From assembly GCF_020991365.1 (NCBI RefSeq), contig NZ_JAJLRA010000012.1, positions 1 to 64,000 on the forward strand: DNA of 64,000 bases. Reading direction: 5' to 3'. The stretch is from Streptacidiphilus sp. ASG 303. GTDB lineage: Bacteria; Actinomycetota; Actinomycetes; Streptomycetales; Streptomycetaceae. Below the pieces are notes generated by a model, which was not told where the DNA came from, did no database searches, and saw nothing but the letters and a program-made list of their open reading frames with translations. Within the stretch, counting starts at the first letter, position 1. Each line of letters starts with the position of its first letter. The position numbers were made by a program, and so were the translations under genes. Below are positions 7,955 to 16,559 of the stretch, piece after piece.

Positions 7955-10900
7955 TCAGAACCCGGTCCCGGTCAGCGGCACCTGGACCGACAGCAGCGTC
8001 CCGTCGCCCAGGTGCAGCAGCCCCCGGCCCGGCTGGGGGGCCTGTCCGACGACCCCGCGCGTCAGCCGCACCCCGATGACCTCGCCGTCGCCCAGGCCCT
8101 GCGGCGAGAGCAGCATGCCGGTGCGGTTGCGCTTGACCTGGCCCATCCACCCGGCCAGCGACAGCGACAGCGACTCCGCGTTGCCGGCCGCCAGCACCCC
8201 CCAGCCGTTGCCGGCGCCGCCCCGGGCGAGCAGGGCGAGGTCGGCGTCGATCTCGGCGCCCATGAACAGCTCGGCGTCGTCCACCACGACGACCGCGTTC
8301 GCCTCGGGGACGTTCCCCAGCACCTCCCGGAACTCGGCCACCGGGACCTGCGGGTCGGTGAGGACGGCGGCCACACCGGGCCGCCCCTCCAGCTCGCGCA
8401 GCGGCGACCGCCGCGGCGCGAGCACCACCAGGCCCGTCCCGGCGGCGAGCAGCGAACGGGCCGCCGTGAGCAGCGCCGTGCTCCGGCCGGTCCGCGGCGG
8501 TCCCGCGACCACGAACGTCGGGACGTCCGCGAGGTCCGGGCCGAGCGAGGCGAGGGTGTCGCCGCCGACCGCGACCAGCGGCCGCATCGGCCCGCCCTGC
8601 GTGTGCAGGGCGGCGGCGTCGTCGTAGGCGATCCGGTCGGGCAGCACGTCCAGCCGCAGCGCCCGGCGCTCCGCCGGGACGCCGGCCTCGCGCTCCGCCA
8701 GCCGCGCGCCCAGCTCGGTGAGGGCCTGCGCCTGGGCCGTGCCGGACAGGTCGGCGCCGAGCACCGCGATCTGGACCTCGCTGAGGTCCTGCGTCCGCAC
8801 ACCGCGCCCCGGGGCGGGGTCGGCGGGCGCGGACCTGCTCGGGATGCCCACGGAGGAGTAGTCCTGGCGGTCGTTCAGCCGCAGGACGACCTTGTCCTCG
8901 GTGGTGCCGGAGAACCGGCTGCCGCCCAGCACCCGGTCGCCCGCCGGCACGACGTGGATGCCGACGCCGGCCCCGTCCCGCAGCAGCCGGACCATCCGCT
9001 CCATGAAGCTGCCGTTGTCGTAGGAGGTGAACTCCCGCTCGAAGACCTCGAAGCGGTCCACCATCAGCACGATGTGGGGCAGGCGCTCCCCCGGGGCCTG
9101 GGCCCTCCGCAGTTCGGCGAGGTCCGCGGTGCCCCGGGTGCCCAGGGCGGCCTGACGGGAGGTCAGCTCCGTGTTGAGCCGGTCCAGCAGCCGGCCCAGC
9201 CGCTCCACCTGGTTGCGGTCGACCACCGCGCCGCAGTGCGGCAGCGAGGCGAGGGCGTTGAGCGCGCCGTTGCCGCAGTCGATCCCGTACAGGTGGACGT
9301 CGTCGGCGCCGTGCGCCTGCGCCAGGGCGGCGGCCAGGGTGCGCAGCGTCTGCGAGCGCCCGCTGCGGGGCGAGCCGACGACGTGCAGGTGGCCGGCGCG
9401 GTCGAGGTCGAACAGCAGGGGGGACCGGCTCTGCTGCGCCGGCAGGTCGACCATGCCGTACGCGACGGCCGGCAGGGCCGCCCCGCGCACCTCGGCGGGC
9501 GCGGGCGCCGGGGGCGCGGTCCACTCCAGCAGGTCCGGCAGCGGCGGCAGCCACGGGCTCGGCTGCGGAGGGACGCCGGCGGACCGGGCCGCCTCCGCGA
9601 CGGCCGCGGCGAGGACCGCGAGGTCGGTGACGGCCTCCGTCGGGGCGCCCGCCGGACCGCCGCGGGACCGGCCGGCCGGCAGCGGGCCGCCGAGGTCCCG
9701 CCAGGACACGGCCTCGGCGCGGACCGGCGCCTCCGTGCCCGCCGCCGGGGCGCCGCCGGGACGGCGGCCGCCGACCCGCCCGGCCTGGAAGGGCAGCAGG
9801 GCCGACGGACCGAGCCGCGCGTGGGCGCGGCCCGGCGTGGCCGGGGAGATGTCGCCCGAGTCGGGCGCGTCGATGATGTCGCGGCTCTCGGCGGTGTCGG
9901 TGGTGCGCAGGGCGATCCGCAGGTTGGTGTTGGCGCGGATGTCCGGGGTGACCGCCCCGCCCGGCCGCTGGGTCGCCAGCACCAGGTGGATGCCGAGCGA
10001 CCGGCCGCGCTGCGCGATGTTGACCAGGCCCGGGACGAAGTCGGGCAGCTCGCGCACCATGGACGCGAACTCGTCGACGACCAGCAGCAGCCGCGGCAGC
10101 GGCGGCAGTGCGTCCCCGCCGCGCGAGCGCTTGTCCAGGTAGTCCTCGATGTCCTTCGCGCCGGCCTCCGCGAGCAGCGTCTCGCGGCGGCGCAGCTCCG
10201 CGCCGAGGGAGACCAGGGCGCGTTCCACGAGGTGCGTGTCGAGGTCGGTGACCAGGCCGACGGTGTGCGGCAGGTCGGCGCACTCGGCGAAGGCGCTGCC
10301 GCCCTTGTAGTCGACGAGCACGAAGGTCATCTCGTCGGGGCGGTTGACCACCGCGAGCGAGGCGACCAGCGTCTGCAGCAGCTCGGACTTGCCGGAGCCC
10401 GTGGTGCCCGCGACCAGCGCGTGCGGGCCGTCGCGGACCAGGTCGACCGCGAACTCCCCGTCGTAGCCGCTGCCCAGGACGGCCCTGGTGCTGCGGCCCC
10501 CGAGCGCCCAGCTGCCCGCCACGGCCTCCGCGGTGGGCGGCTCCACGCCCAGCAGGTCCAGCAGCCGCACGGAGCCGGGCAGGGCGCCCTCGTCGCCGTC
10601 CCCGACGCCCCGCAGCGGCGCCAGCGCCCGCGCGAGGTGCTCGTACCAGCCGGACTCCGGCGCGTCGGTCCGCACGCCCTCCAGGGGCGCGCCGCCCCCG
10701 GTGCGGACCCGGCAGGAGCCCCCGGCCGGCGACGGGCCGGTGACGACGACGGCGCCGCACTCCTCCGGCAGCAGCCGCTCCTCGCGGTCGATGCAAATGG
10801 TGTGCACGCCCACCGAGGGCCCGTCGCGCAGCAGCCCGATCACGCCGGGCAGCGAACGGGCCCGGCGGGCCTGCTCCAGGACGACCAGGACGTCCGGGTA

Positions 10901-12367
10901 GCCGTGGACGCCGCCCCGGACCAGGTCCGGTCCGGCGGCCAGCCGGGACGCCACGAGCTGGCCGAGCTCCCCGATGCGCCGCGCCAGCGAGTCGGTGGTG
11001 CTGCCCACCAGCGCGTACGCGTCCTCGCCCTGTGCCTGGGCGTGCGGCAGCCAGCGGGTCCAGGACCAGTCCGCCTCGCCGTCGGGGCCCGCGAGCACCA
11101 CCAGGCGCAGGTCGGCGGGACTGTGGAGGGAGACGGCCTGGGCCGCCATCCACCCGGCGAGGCGGCTCGCCCCTGGTCCGGCGACGCCCGCGACGCCGAC
11201 CTTGCGCAGGGGCAGCGCGACGGGCGCCTGGTGCAGCTGCGGCACCGTGGTGCGCCGGTGCTCGTCCCGGGTGGGGTCGTCGACGCTCAGCGACGACGGC
11301 AGGTCGGCGGTGCCGACCCGGACCGTCAGGAAGTCGGGGTCCTGCCAGCGGCGCTCCCACAGCCTCTCGGAGGGCTGGACGGCCGTCAGGAGGAGCGAGG
11401 CGGGGTCCGGCAGCGACAGCCGCAGGTTCACCTGCTCCTCGCGCAGGGCGGCGTCGACGTCGGCGCCGACCCGCGCCACCGTCTCCTCGTACTCGGCCTT
11501 CTTCTCCAGGTACTTCGCCATGCCCTGCTTCCGGCTGCCGAACTGGCTCACCAGGGCGGCGATCGGCGAGAGCAGGGCGAGGAAGACGAAGGTCCAGTTC
11601 TTGGTGACGAAGATCGCGATGGCCGCGCTGCCCGCGGGCAGGAGCAGCAGCGGCAGGAGGGGGACGGGCCGCTTGTCCGGCCTGATCGGCGGCGTGGGCA
11701 GCCGGAACCGGGGGGTGCCCGTCTGCGGCAGGAAGCGCGGGGGGCGGTTGAACTCCAGTCCGAGGCCGTCCGGGGACGGCGTCAGGGGCGCCCTGGCCGA
11801 TACGGCGGACGCCAGCTCCAGCAGCGAGTCCCCCACGGCGAGCCGGCTGCCCTCGTGCCAGGGGGAGGTCCCCTCCAGCTCCCGGCCGTCGAGCGCCGCC
11901 CGTCCGGTCGCCAGCAGATCCGCGCCGCCGTCGAGCCGTACCCGCACCCGCGCCGCGGACGGCGGCACGTCTTCCCCCTCGGGGAGCCGCACACGGCAGG
12001 CCGCGGCACTGCCGATGTCGTACTCGCCGGGCAGCAGGCGGAAGACCGTCCCCGCGCCGGGCCCGGACACGACCCGGACCTCCGTGCGGCCCTCGGCCTC
12101 GGGCACCCCCGGTACGGGGGAGCCGAGCCCGAGGGCCATGCCGTCCCTCACCCCGGCCGCCTGGAGGGTGTCCTCGGGGTCGACCGGCCGCTGGCCGACG
12201 TACAGGGCCGGCCCGGGGCCCTCCGCCCCGCCCGCTCCCGGGGAGCCGACGGCGCGCGCGAGTTCCGCCGCGAGCCTGCCCGCCCGTGCGGAGGGCTCCG
12301 TGTCGACCACGACGGCCGTGGACACCCCCTCGGCATGCGGGTCGGGAACGCTGACGTTCAGTCGCAC
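7955..12367 (-). CDS. eccC: Type VII secretion ATPase, EccC/EssC family (FtsK/SpoIIIE)
   Basis: 1470 aa, the motor of the ESX/type VII machine. The N-terminus has a ubiquitin-like start (RLNVSVPDP) and an FHA-like domain at about 95-175 (EYDIGSAAACRVRLPEG). Two membrane segments follow at about 232-275 (LLPLLLLPAGSAAIAIF; FVFLALLSPIAALVSQFG), then three FtsK/SpoIIIE ATPase domains. Domain 1 has an intact Walker A, GTTGSGKS (about residue 650), and Walker B LLLVVDEF. Domains 2 (GSPRSGRS, about 995) and 3 (GPPRTGRS, about 1287) have Arg for the Walker Lys, so probably only domain 1 hydrolyses ATP well. One chain with FHA plus three ATPase domains resembles Firmicutes EssC more than the split mycobacterial EccCa/Cb. 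The GTG start has GAGAAGGA upstream. The upstream neighbour is an Esx gene. Confidence 0.95.
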   Translation of the reverse strand: MRLNVSVPDPHAEGVSTAVVVDTEPSARAGRLAAELARAVGSPGAGGAEGPGPALYVGQRPVDPEDTLQAAGVRDGMALGLGSPVPGVPEAEGRTEVRVVSGPGAGTVFRLLPGEYDIGSAAACRVRLPEGEDVPPSAARVRVRLDGGADLLATGRAALDGRELEGTSPWHEGSRLAVGDSLLELASAVSARAPLTPSPDGLGLEFNRPPRFLPQTGTPRFRLPTPPIRPDKRPVPLLPLLLLPAGSAAIAIFVTKNWTFVFLALLSPIAALVSQFGSRKQGMAKYLEKKAEYEETVARVGADVDAALREEQVNLRLSLPDPASLLLTAVQPSERLWERRWQDPDFLTVRVGTADLPSSLSVDDPTRDEHRRTTVPQLHQAPVALPLRKVGVAGVAGPGASRLAGWMAAQAVSLHSPADLRLVVLAGPDGEADWSWTRWLPHAQAQGEDAYALVGSTTDSLARRIGELGQLVASRLAAGPDLVRGGVHGYPDVLVVLEQARRARSLPGVIGLLRDGPSVGVHTICIDREERLLPEECGAVVVTGPSPAGGSCRVRTGGGAPLEGVRTDAPESGWYEHLARALAPLRGVGDGDEGALPGSVRLLDLLGVEPPTAEAVAGSWALGGRSTRAVLGSGYDGEFAVDLVRDGPHALVAGTTGSGKSELLQTLVASLAVVNRPDEMTFVLVDYKGGSAFAECADLPHTVGLVTDLDTHLVERALVSLGAELRRRETLLAEAGAKDIEDYLDKRSRGGDALPPLPRLLLVVDEFASMVRELPDFVPGLVNIAQRGRSLGIHLVLATQRPGGAVTPDIRANTNLRIALRTTDTAESRDIIDAPDSGDISPATPGRAHARLGPSALLPFQAGRVGGRRPGGAPAAGTEAPVRAEAVSWRDLGGPLPAGRSRGGPAGAPTEAVTDLAVLAAAVAEAARSAGVPPQPSPWLPPLPDLLEWTAPPAPAPAEVRGAALPAVAYGMVDLPAQQSRSPLLFDLDRAGHLHVVGSPRSGRSQTLRTLAAALAQAHGADDVHLYGIDCGNGALNALASLPHCGAVVDRNQVERLGRLLDRLNTELTSRQAALGTRGTADLAELRRAQAPGERLPHIVLMVDRFEVFEREFTSYDNGSFMERMVRLLRDGAGVGIHVVPAGDRVLGGSRFSGTTEDKVVLRLNDRQDYSSVGIPSRSAPADPAPGRGVRTQDLSEVQIAVLGADLSGTAQAQALTELGARLAEREAGVPAERRALRLDVLPDRIAYDDAAALHTQGGPMRPLVAVGGDTLASLGPDLADVPTFVVAGPPRTGRSTALLTAARSLLAAGTGLVVLAPRRSPLRELEGRPGVAAVLTDPQVPVAEFREVLGNVPEANAVVVVDDAELFMGAEIDADLALLARGGAGNGWGVLAAGNAESLSLSLAGWMGQVKRNRTGMLLSPQGLGDGEVIGVRLTRGVVGQAPQPGRGLLHLGDGTLLSVQVPLTGTGF

Positions 12368-12444
12368 GGCTTGTCGTCCTTCTCGTGGGTCGGGAGTGGG
12401 GAGGGCGGGGCGGGGCGGGCCCGCCCGGGGCGGGCCCGCGGGGG

Positions 12445-12738
12445 TCAGCCGAGGTTGGAGCCCAGCTGGTCGTCGGTCTGGGAGAAGGCGTCGCCGACGG
12501 ACTTCACGTACTGGCCGATGCCCTGCAGGCCCTGGTTGACCTGGTCGAAGCCCTTGGCGAACTCGTCGAAGAACGGCTGGAACTTCTGCTGGGCGGCGGG
12601 CGTGCTGTAGCCGTTGGCGAGCAGGTTGCTGATCTTCCCCCTGACCTCGGTCAGCTTGTCCTGCAGCTGGGAGAAGTCGTTGAGGAGGGCCTGCGAGGTG
12701 GAGGCGGTCTCCTCGGAGTTGACCTTGTAGTCGGGCAT
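12445..12738 (-). CDS. WXG100 family protein (EsxA-like)
   Basis: 97 aa, helix-turn-helix with strongly heptad-like halves (ASTSQALLNDFSQLQDKLTE and FQPFFDEFAKGFDQVNQ). The central turn reads NGYSTPAAQ, so the usual Trp of WXG is replaced by Tyr. It ends QTDDQLGSNLG. It is the likely substrate or co-substrate of the EccC ATPase encoded 78 nt downstream on the same strand; Esx proteins bind the last ATPase domain of EccC and form export-competent dimers. ATG 12738 is preceded by AAGGAGC. It shares its strand and order with the 592-aa protein at 12839-14617, suggesting an operon of large substrate, Esx and eccC. Confidence 0.88.
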   Translation of the reverse strand: MPDYKVNSEETASTSQALLNDFSQLQDKLTEVRGKISNLLANGYSTPAAQQKFQPFFDEFAKGFDQVNQGLQGIGQYVKSVGDAFSQTDDQLGSNLG

Positions 12739-12838
12739 GTCGGTGCTCCTTGCTGGTGATTCACGGTGTCCGTCCGTGTGCGGACGGAGGTCTGAGGGTC
12801 GGCGCGGTTCCCGGGCCGACCGTCCCGGGAGGGGGGGC

Positions 12839-14617
12839 CTACCGGGCGGTGCCGCCGCCGCGGCCGGACGTCTCCCGGCTCTGGGGCCCGGAGTCCTGGC
12901 CGCCGGGTCCGCCGCCGTGGGTGTGGTCGACCTGGGGGGCGGCGGGGGACGGCTGGCCGCCCCCGCCGCCCGACGGATCGGGCAGCGACCCGCCCCCGCC
13001 GGCCGGGAGCTCCGTACCCGCTCCTCCGGTGGAGGTGGTGGGGGAGGGCGGCAGGGGGATGTCCGCGGGGTGGGTGGAGGTGGTGGGGGAGGGCGGCAGG
13101 GGGATGTCCGCGGGGTGGGTGGAGGTGGTGGGGGACGGCGGCAGCGGGATGTCCGCGGGGCTTGTGGGATGTGCGCCCCCGGCCGTGCCGGATCCGACGG
13201 ACCCCTTGATCGGGATGCGGCCCGCGAGGCCGTCGACCTGCCTGCCTAGCCCGCCCTTGCCCACCGGGCCGGAGCCGAGCTTCGAGGCCGAGTTGGCGAT
13301 CTCGCCGGCCGCCACCTCGTTCGGGTCGCCGCCCTGGGCGACCCCCACGCCGATCTTGGTCCCGAGCGTCGCGCCCTCCTCCACGAAGTTGCCGGCCTGG
13401 TCGGACGCGCGCTTGCCGAGGCTGTCGTTCGCCGCGCTCGGCGTGGTGTCGCCGAACCGGCCGCCGGCGCCGTTCCCGGGCTTCGCGTTGCCGCGGGCGG
13501 AGCCGATCTTCCCCACACCCCCGCGGAAGGCGGCCCCGGCGACCGCGCCCGCGGCGGCCCCGCCGAACACCCCGGCGGCGGTCAGCTTGTCGTGGTTGGC
13601 CGCCTTGGCGGCCGCCTCCAGCGCCGAGTTGGCCGCGAACTTCCCCGTGACCTCGACGGCCGTTTTGCCGACCGGGTTGGAGAGCACGGCGCCGACGGGC
13701 CTGGACGAGAGGGCGGACTCGCCGATCTTCGTCAGGCTCGCACCGCCCTTGGTGACCAGGGCCGAGTTCTTGACCGCGGCCACGGCCGCGGGGGCGATCG
13801 CCTTGACCGCCTTGCCGCCCAGCCCCAGCAGCGCGGCACCGGGGACGATGCCGAGCAGTCCGGTGATGAAGTCGCCCGCCTTGATGCCGCCCGTGCGGCC
13901 GGCCACGACTTGGTTGAACACGAAGAGCGCCCCGGCGAGCAGGCCGCCGACGACCGGGAAGAACACCGCCGTGATGGCGATCGCGATCGCGAGGAGGATC
14001 TGAACGAACGGGAACTCCTTGAAGAAGTCCGCGATCTTCTGGAAGACGTTCCGCGGCGGGATGGCCTCGCCTGCCGCCTTGTCGAGGACATCCGAGCAGG
14101 ACCGCTGAGCCGACTCCCGCATGCTCTTCGCCTGTTCGGCGAGGCTCCGGGCCGCGCCGAGCTCGGCCCGGCCGGCGTCGACCGCCTCCTGGGCCTTCTT
14201 CGCGTCCGCCTTCTCCTGGTCGGTGGGGTTGTCGCTCAGCGGCTCGGGGGTCTGGCCGGCCTTGGCCGACGCGCTCCGGGCCTGCTCGACCGCCTTGTCG
14301 AAGGTGTCCTGTGCCTCCCGCAGCTTCGGGATGTAGTCGGCATAGGCCTGCGCGGCGTCGTGGTAGGAGTTCACGGTCTTGGCGAGCTTGTCGGGAAGAT
14401 CGCTGCCGATCTTCTCCTTCAGCTTCTCCATGGCCGAACCCCGGCCGCGGGAGACCGCGCCGTCTTTCTTGAGGACGTTCAGCGCCTTCTCCGCGGCGTC
14501 CCCGATCTCCCTGTACCGCTGGACGACGCCCTGGATCAGGTCCGGGTCGCCCGGCGTCGGGTCCTGGTCCATCCCGACCAGGTGGAAGTCCGCCGGACTT
14601 GAGTGCTGCCGTGCCAT
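12839..14617 (-). CDS. Large candidate type VII secretion substrate with C-terminal tandem repeats
   Basis: 592 aa. The N-terminal 190 residues are helical and WXG/LXG-like (GVVQRYREIGDAAEKALNVL; YHDAAQAYADYIPKLREAQD), resembling 'putative T7SS secretion signal' domains (from memory). Hydrophobic segments follow at about 215-250 (QILLAIAIAITAVFFPVVGG) and 260-290, then a Gly/Ala-rich region of repeated AGA/GVG motifs. Near the C-terminus are three copies of the 15-residue unit HPADIPLPPSPTTST, then a Gly/Pro tail. No toxin domain or catalytic motif is visible. ATG 14617 follows AGAGGA. Encoded just upstream of the Esx and eccC genes on the same strand, it is most likely exported or a membrane-inserted part of the system. 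Confidence 0.75.
   Translation of the reverse strand: MARQHSSPADFHLVGMDQDPTPGDPDLIQGVVQRYREIGDAAEKALNVLKKDGAVSRGRGSAMEKLKEKIGSDLPDKLAKTVNSYHDAAQAYADYIPKLREAQDTFDKAVEQARSASAKAGQTPEPLSDNPTDQEKADAKKAQEAVDAGRAELGAARSLAEQAKSMRESAQRSCSDVLDKAAGEAIPPRNVFQKIADFFKEFPFVQILLAIAIAITAVFFPVVGGLLAGALFVFNQVVAGRTGGIKAGDFITGLLGIVPGAALLGLGGKAVKAIAPAAVAAVKNSALVTKGGASLTKIGESALSSRPVGAVLSNPVGKTAVEVTGKFAANSALEAAAKAANHDKLTAAGVFGGAAAGAVAGAAFRGGVGKIGSARGNAKPGNGAGGRFGDTTPSAANDSLGKRASDQAGNFVEEGATLGTKIGVGVAQGGDPNEVAAGEIANSASKLGSGPVGKGGLGRQVDGLAGRIPIKGSVGSGTAGGAHPTSPADIPLPPSPTTSTHPADIPLPPSPTTSTHPADIPLPPSPTTSTGGAGTELPAGGGGSLPDPSGGGGGQPSPAAPQVDHTHGGGPGGQDSGPQSRETSGRGGGTAR
13029..13163. repeat. Three tandem 45-bp repeats inside the candidate T7SS substrate gene
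   Basis: Units begin at 13029, 13074 and 13119. Units 1 and 2 are identical over 45 bp; unit 3 differs at a few positions. The period is a multiple of three, and each unit encodes a 15-residue Pro/Thr-rich segment (IPLPPSPTTST), so copy number can change without a frameshift. Identity of two copies suggests recent expansion or gene conversion. Confidence 0.9.
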
Positions 14618-14829
14618 CCGGTCCTCTGCTGTCGTCGCTCCGATGGGGTCCGCCTCCTACACGGAGCCGCGCGCTCCGAGGTTCAGACCGTCCCCGCACT
14701 CGAACCGCTTCCCGCGCGCGGCCGTGTAGGGGGTGGGGCGCGGGGGATCCGGACGCCCCTCCCTTCCACGCAGGGGCCGCCCGCACCCCCGGCAGACGGG
14801 GCGCGCGGCGGACGACACGGACGGAGAAC

Positions 14830-16257
14830 ATGAGCAAGCCTTCCACCGCCACGGCCCGGTCCGGGCCGGGAGGGGCACCGGCGCACCGGACCGCGCGGGC
14901 CGCCGCCCGCGCCCTCGCCGCCGTCCTGCTGGCGCTCTGCGCGGCGTTCATCGGGGCCGCGACCGCGGAAGCGGCCGACGGCGGCCTCGTCAAGGTGTTC
15001 GTGGTCCAGGACCCGGCGCGGACCGGCGGCCGGCTCGCCACCCTGGAGTCCGTCGCCGCCGCCACGCTCGGCGACCCGGCCCGCGCCGGCGAGGTCTTCG
15101 CCCTCAACCGCGGCCAGGCGCAGCGGGACGGCGGCGCGCTGAACAGCCCGGCGGACCCGCTGCACCCCGGCTGGATCCTGCGCCTGCCGCAGGACGCCTC
15201 CGGAGCCGCCGTGCAGCTGGCGCGGGACACCGCCGCCCAGGGGCAGTCCTCCGGCGGCGCTGCAGGAGCGGGTGCGGCCGCAGGCGGCACGCCGGCCGCA
15301 CGCACGACCGTCCTGACCGTCCCGCTCCCCGCGGCCGCCGCCGCGCTCGGTGCGCTCCTCCTCGCCCTGGTGACGGCCGGCATCGTCGCCAGGCGGCGGC
15401 TGGGCCGGATGCTCGGCGCCGGGGCCCGCCTCGTCCACCGCCTGGGCGCGGCGGGCAGGCGGCGGCGTACCCTCCGTGCGAGGCGGTCGGCAGGGAGCGC
15501 CTTCGCGTCCGACACCTCGCCCCTCCTGCACGCCCACTCCGTCCTCGCCCGGTTCGAGGCCGCGCCGCACGCCCCCGCGACGCCTGTGCACGCGCTCACG
15601 GCCGACCGGACGGGGGTGACGGTGTGGCTGGACGCCCCCGACCTCCCCGACCCCTCCTGGCAGCACCTGGGCGGACCTCGCTGGCACCGCCCCGCCGGCG
15701 CGCCGGAGCAGGGGGCCGCGGACCCCGGCGCCCTCAGGGCCGCCGCCGAGGCCTGCCCGGTGCGGGTCGGCACCGGACCCGGCGGCGGGCCGCTCGTCGT
15801 GGACCTCAGCCGCCTCGACGGGGTCCTCAGCGTGACGGGCGACCGCGCCGTGGCCCTCGACGTGGCGCGCAACCTCCTGGCGGAGGTCGGCCGCAGCAGG
15901 CCGGGCACGCCGCTGATCGTCATGGCCGGGACGGAGGGCGGCCCCACGCCCGCGGTCCCGCCCGGCCTCCGGCAGGTCTTCGCGGAGGAGGGGCGGGCCG
16001 CTGCGGTCGAGGGGCGCCTCCACGGCCCCGTCCGCGGCGCCGCCTCCCGCCGTCCCGTCAGGGGGCTGGTCCTCGTCGCGGGCACCCCGACCGGGAGCGA
16101 GCGCGCTGCGCTCGCCGGGCTCTGCGGCCCGGACGGCAGTGGCTGGACGGGCATCGTCTGCGGCGAGGTGGACGGCGCCCACTGGCGCTGGCACGCGGAC
16201 GAGGACGGCAGCGCGGACATCCCCGTCCTGGGGGTGAGGACGACGGTTCCGGCGTGA
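14830..16257 (+). CDS. Membrane protein with LysM-like domain, type VII block
   Basis: 475 aa. The N-terminal signal/anchor is LAAVLLALCAAFIGAATAEA (about 32-52). A LysM-like segment follows (TLESVAAATLGDP; VFALNRGQ; HPGWILRLP, about 60-120). A second membrane segment at about 160-180 (VPLPAAAAALGALLLALV) precedes Arg-rich residues and a roughly 280-aa C-terminal domain likely in the cytoplasm, with beta/alpha motifs (GPLVVDLSRLDGVLSVTGD; ALDVARNLLAEVG). Streptomycete type VII loci often contain such LysM-membrane proteins, which could tie the machine to peptidoglycan (inference). ATG 14830 has GGAGA upstream. It is divergent from the 592-aa gene across a 212-nt promoter region. Confidence 0.72.
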   Translation: MSKPSTATARSGPGGAPAHRTARAAARALAAVLLALCAAFIGAATAEAADGGLVKVFVVQDPARTGGRLATLESVAAATLGDPARAGEVFALNRGQAQRDGGALNSPADPLHPGWILRLPQDASGAAVQLARDTAAQGQSSGGAAGAGAAAGGTPAARTTVLTVPLPAAAAALGALLLALVTAGIVARRRLGRMLGAGARLVHRLGAAGRRRRTLRARRSAGSAFASDTSPLLHAHSVLARFEAAPHAPATPVHALTADRTGVTVWLDAPDLPDPSWQHLGGPRWHRPAGAPEQGAADPGALRAAAEACPVRVGTGPGGGPLVVDLSRLDGVLSVTGDRAVALDVARNLLAEVGRSRPGTPLIVMAGTEGGPTPAVPPGLRQVFAEEGRAAAVEGRLHGPVRGAASRRPVRGLVLVAGTPTGSERAALAGLCGPDGSGWTGIVCGEVDGAHWRWHADEDGSADIPVLGVRTTVPA

Positions 16258-16559
16258 GCCCCGCCGCACGGCGGACCGCCGGGGGCCGCCCCGGGACGGG
16301 GGCCCCGGCTGCGAGCGGCCGGGGCCGGCCGCGTGCGGCAACCTGACCGTGGCCGTCCGGGCCGTCCGGGCCGTCCTTCCGCGCTCCTCTCCCTGGTCCG
16401 GCCGGACGGCGCGGTATCGGACGACGCGCGGGTGCACGACGGGCGGCACCGGAGGCGGTCCGCTATCGTCACCAACGGGGCTGCGGCTCCGCCCGACCCG
16501 CCGTCGGCAGGCGTCCGGGGGCTGCGGCGACCCGACGAGCGGGACGGCTCCCAAGGACG

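Noticed and set aside
7952-12610. Very long open frame on the plus strand opposite eccC (over 1500 codons)
   Set aside because: It is a shadow caused by GC-rich third positions of eccC; the product is low-complexity Arg/Gly/Gln with no domains.
13029-13163. CRISPR-like regular repeat
   Set aside because: The 45-bp units are directly abutting, lack spacers and lie in frame within a protein-coding gene, so they are a coding tandem repeat.
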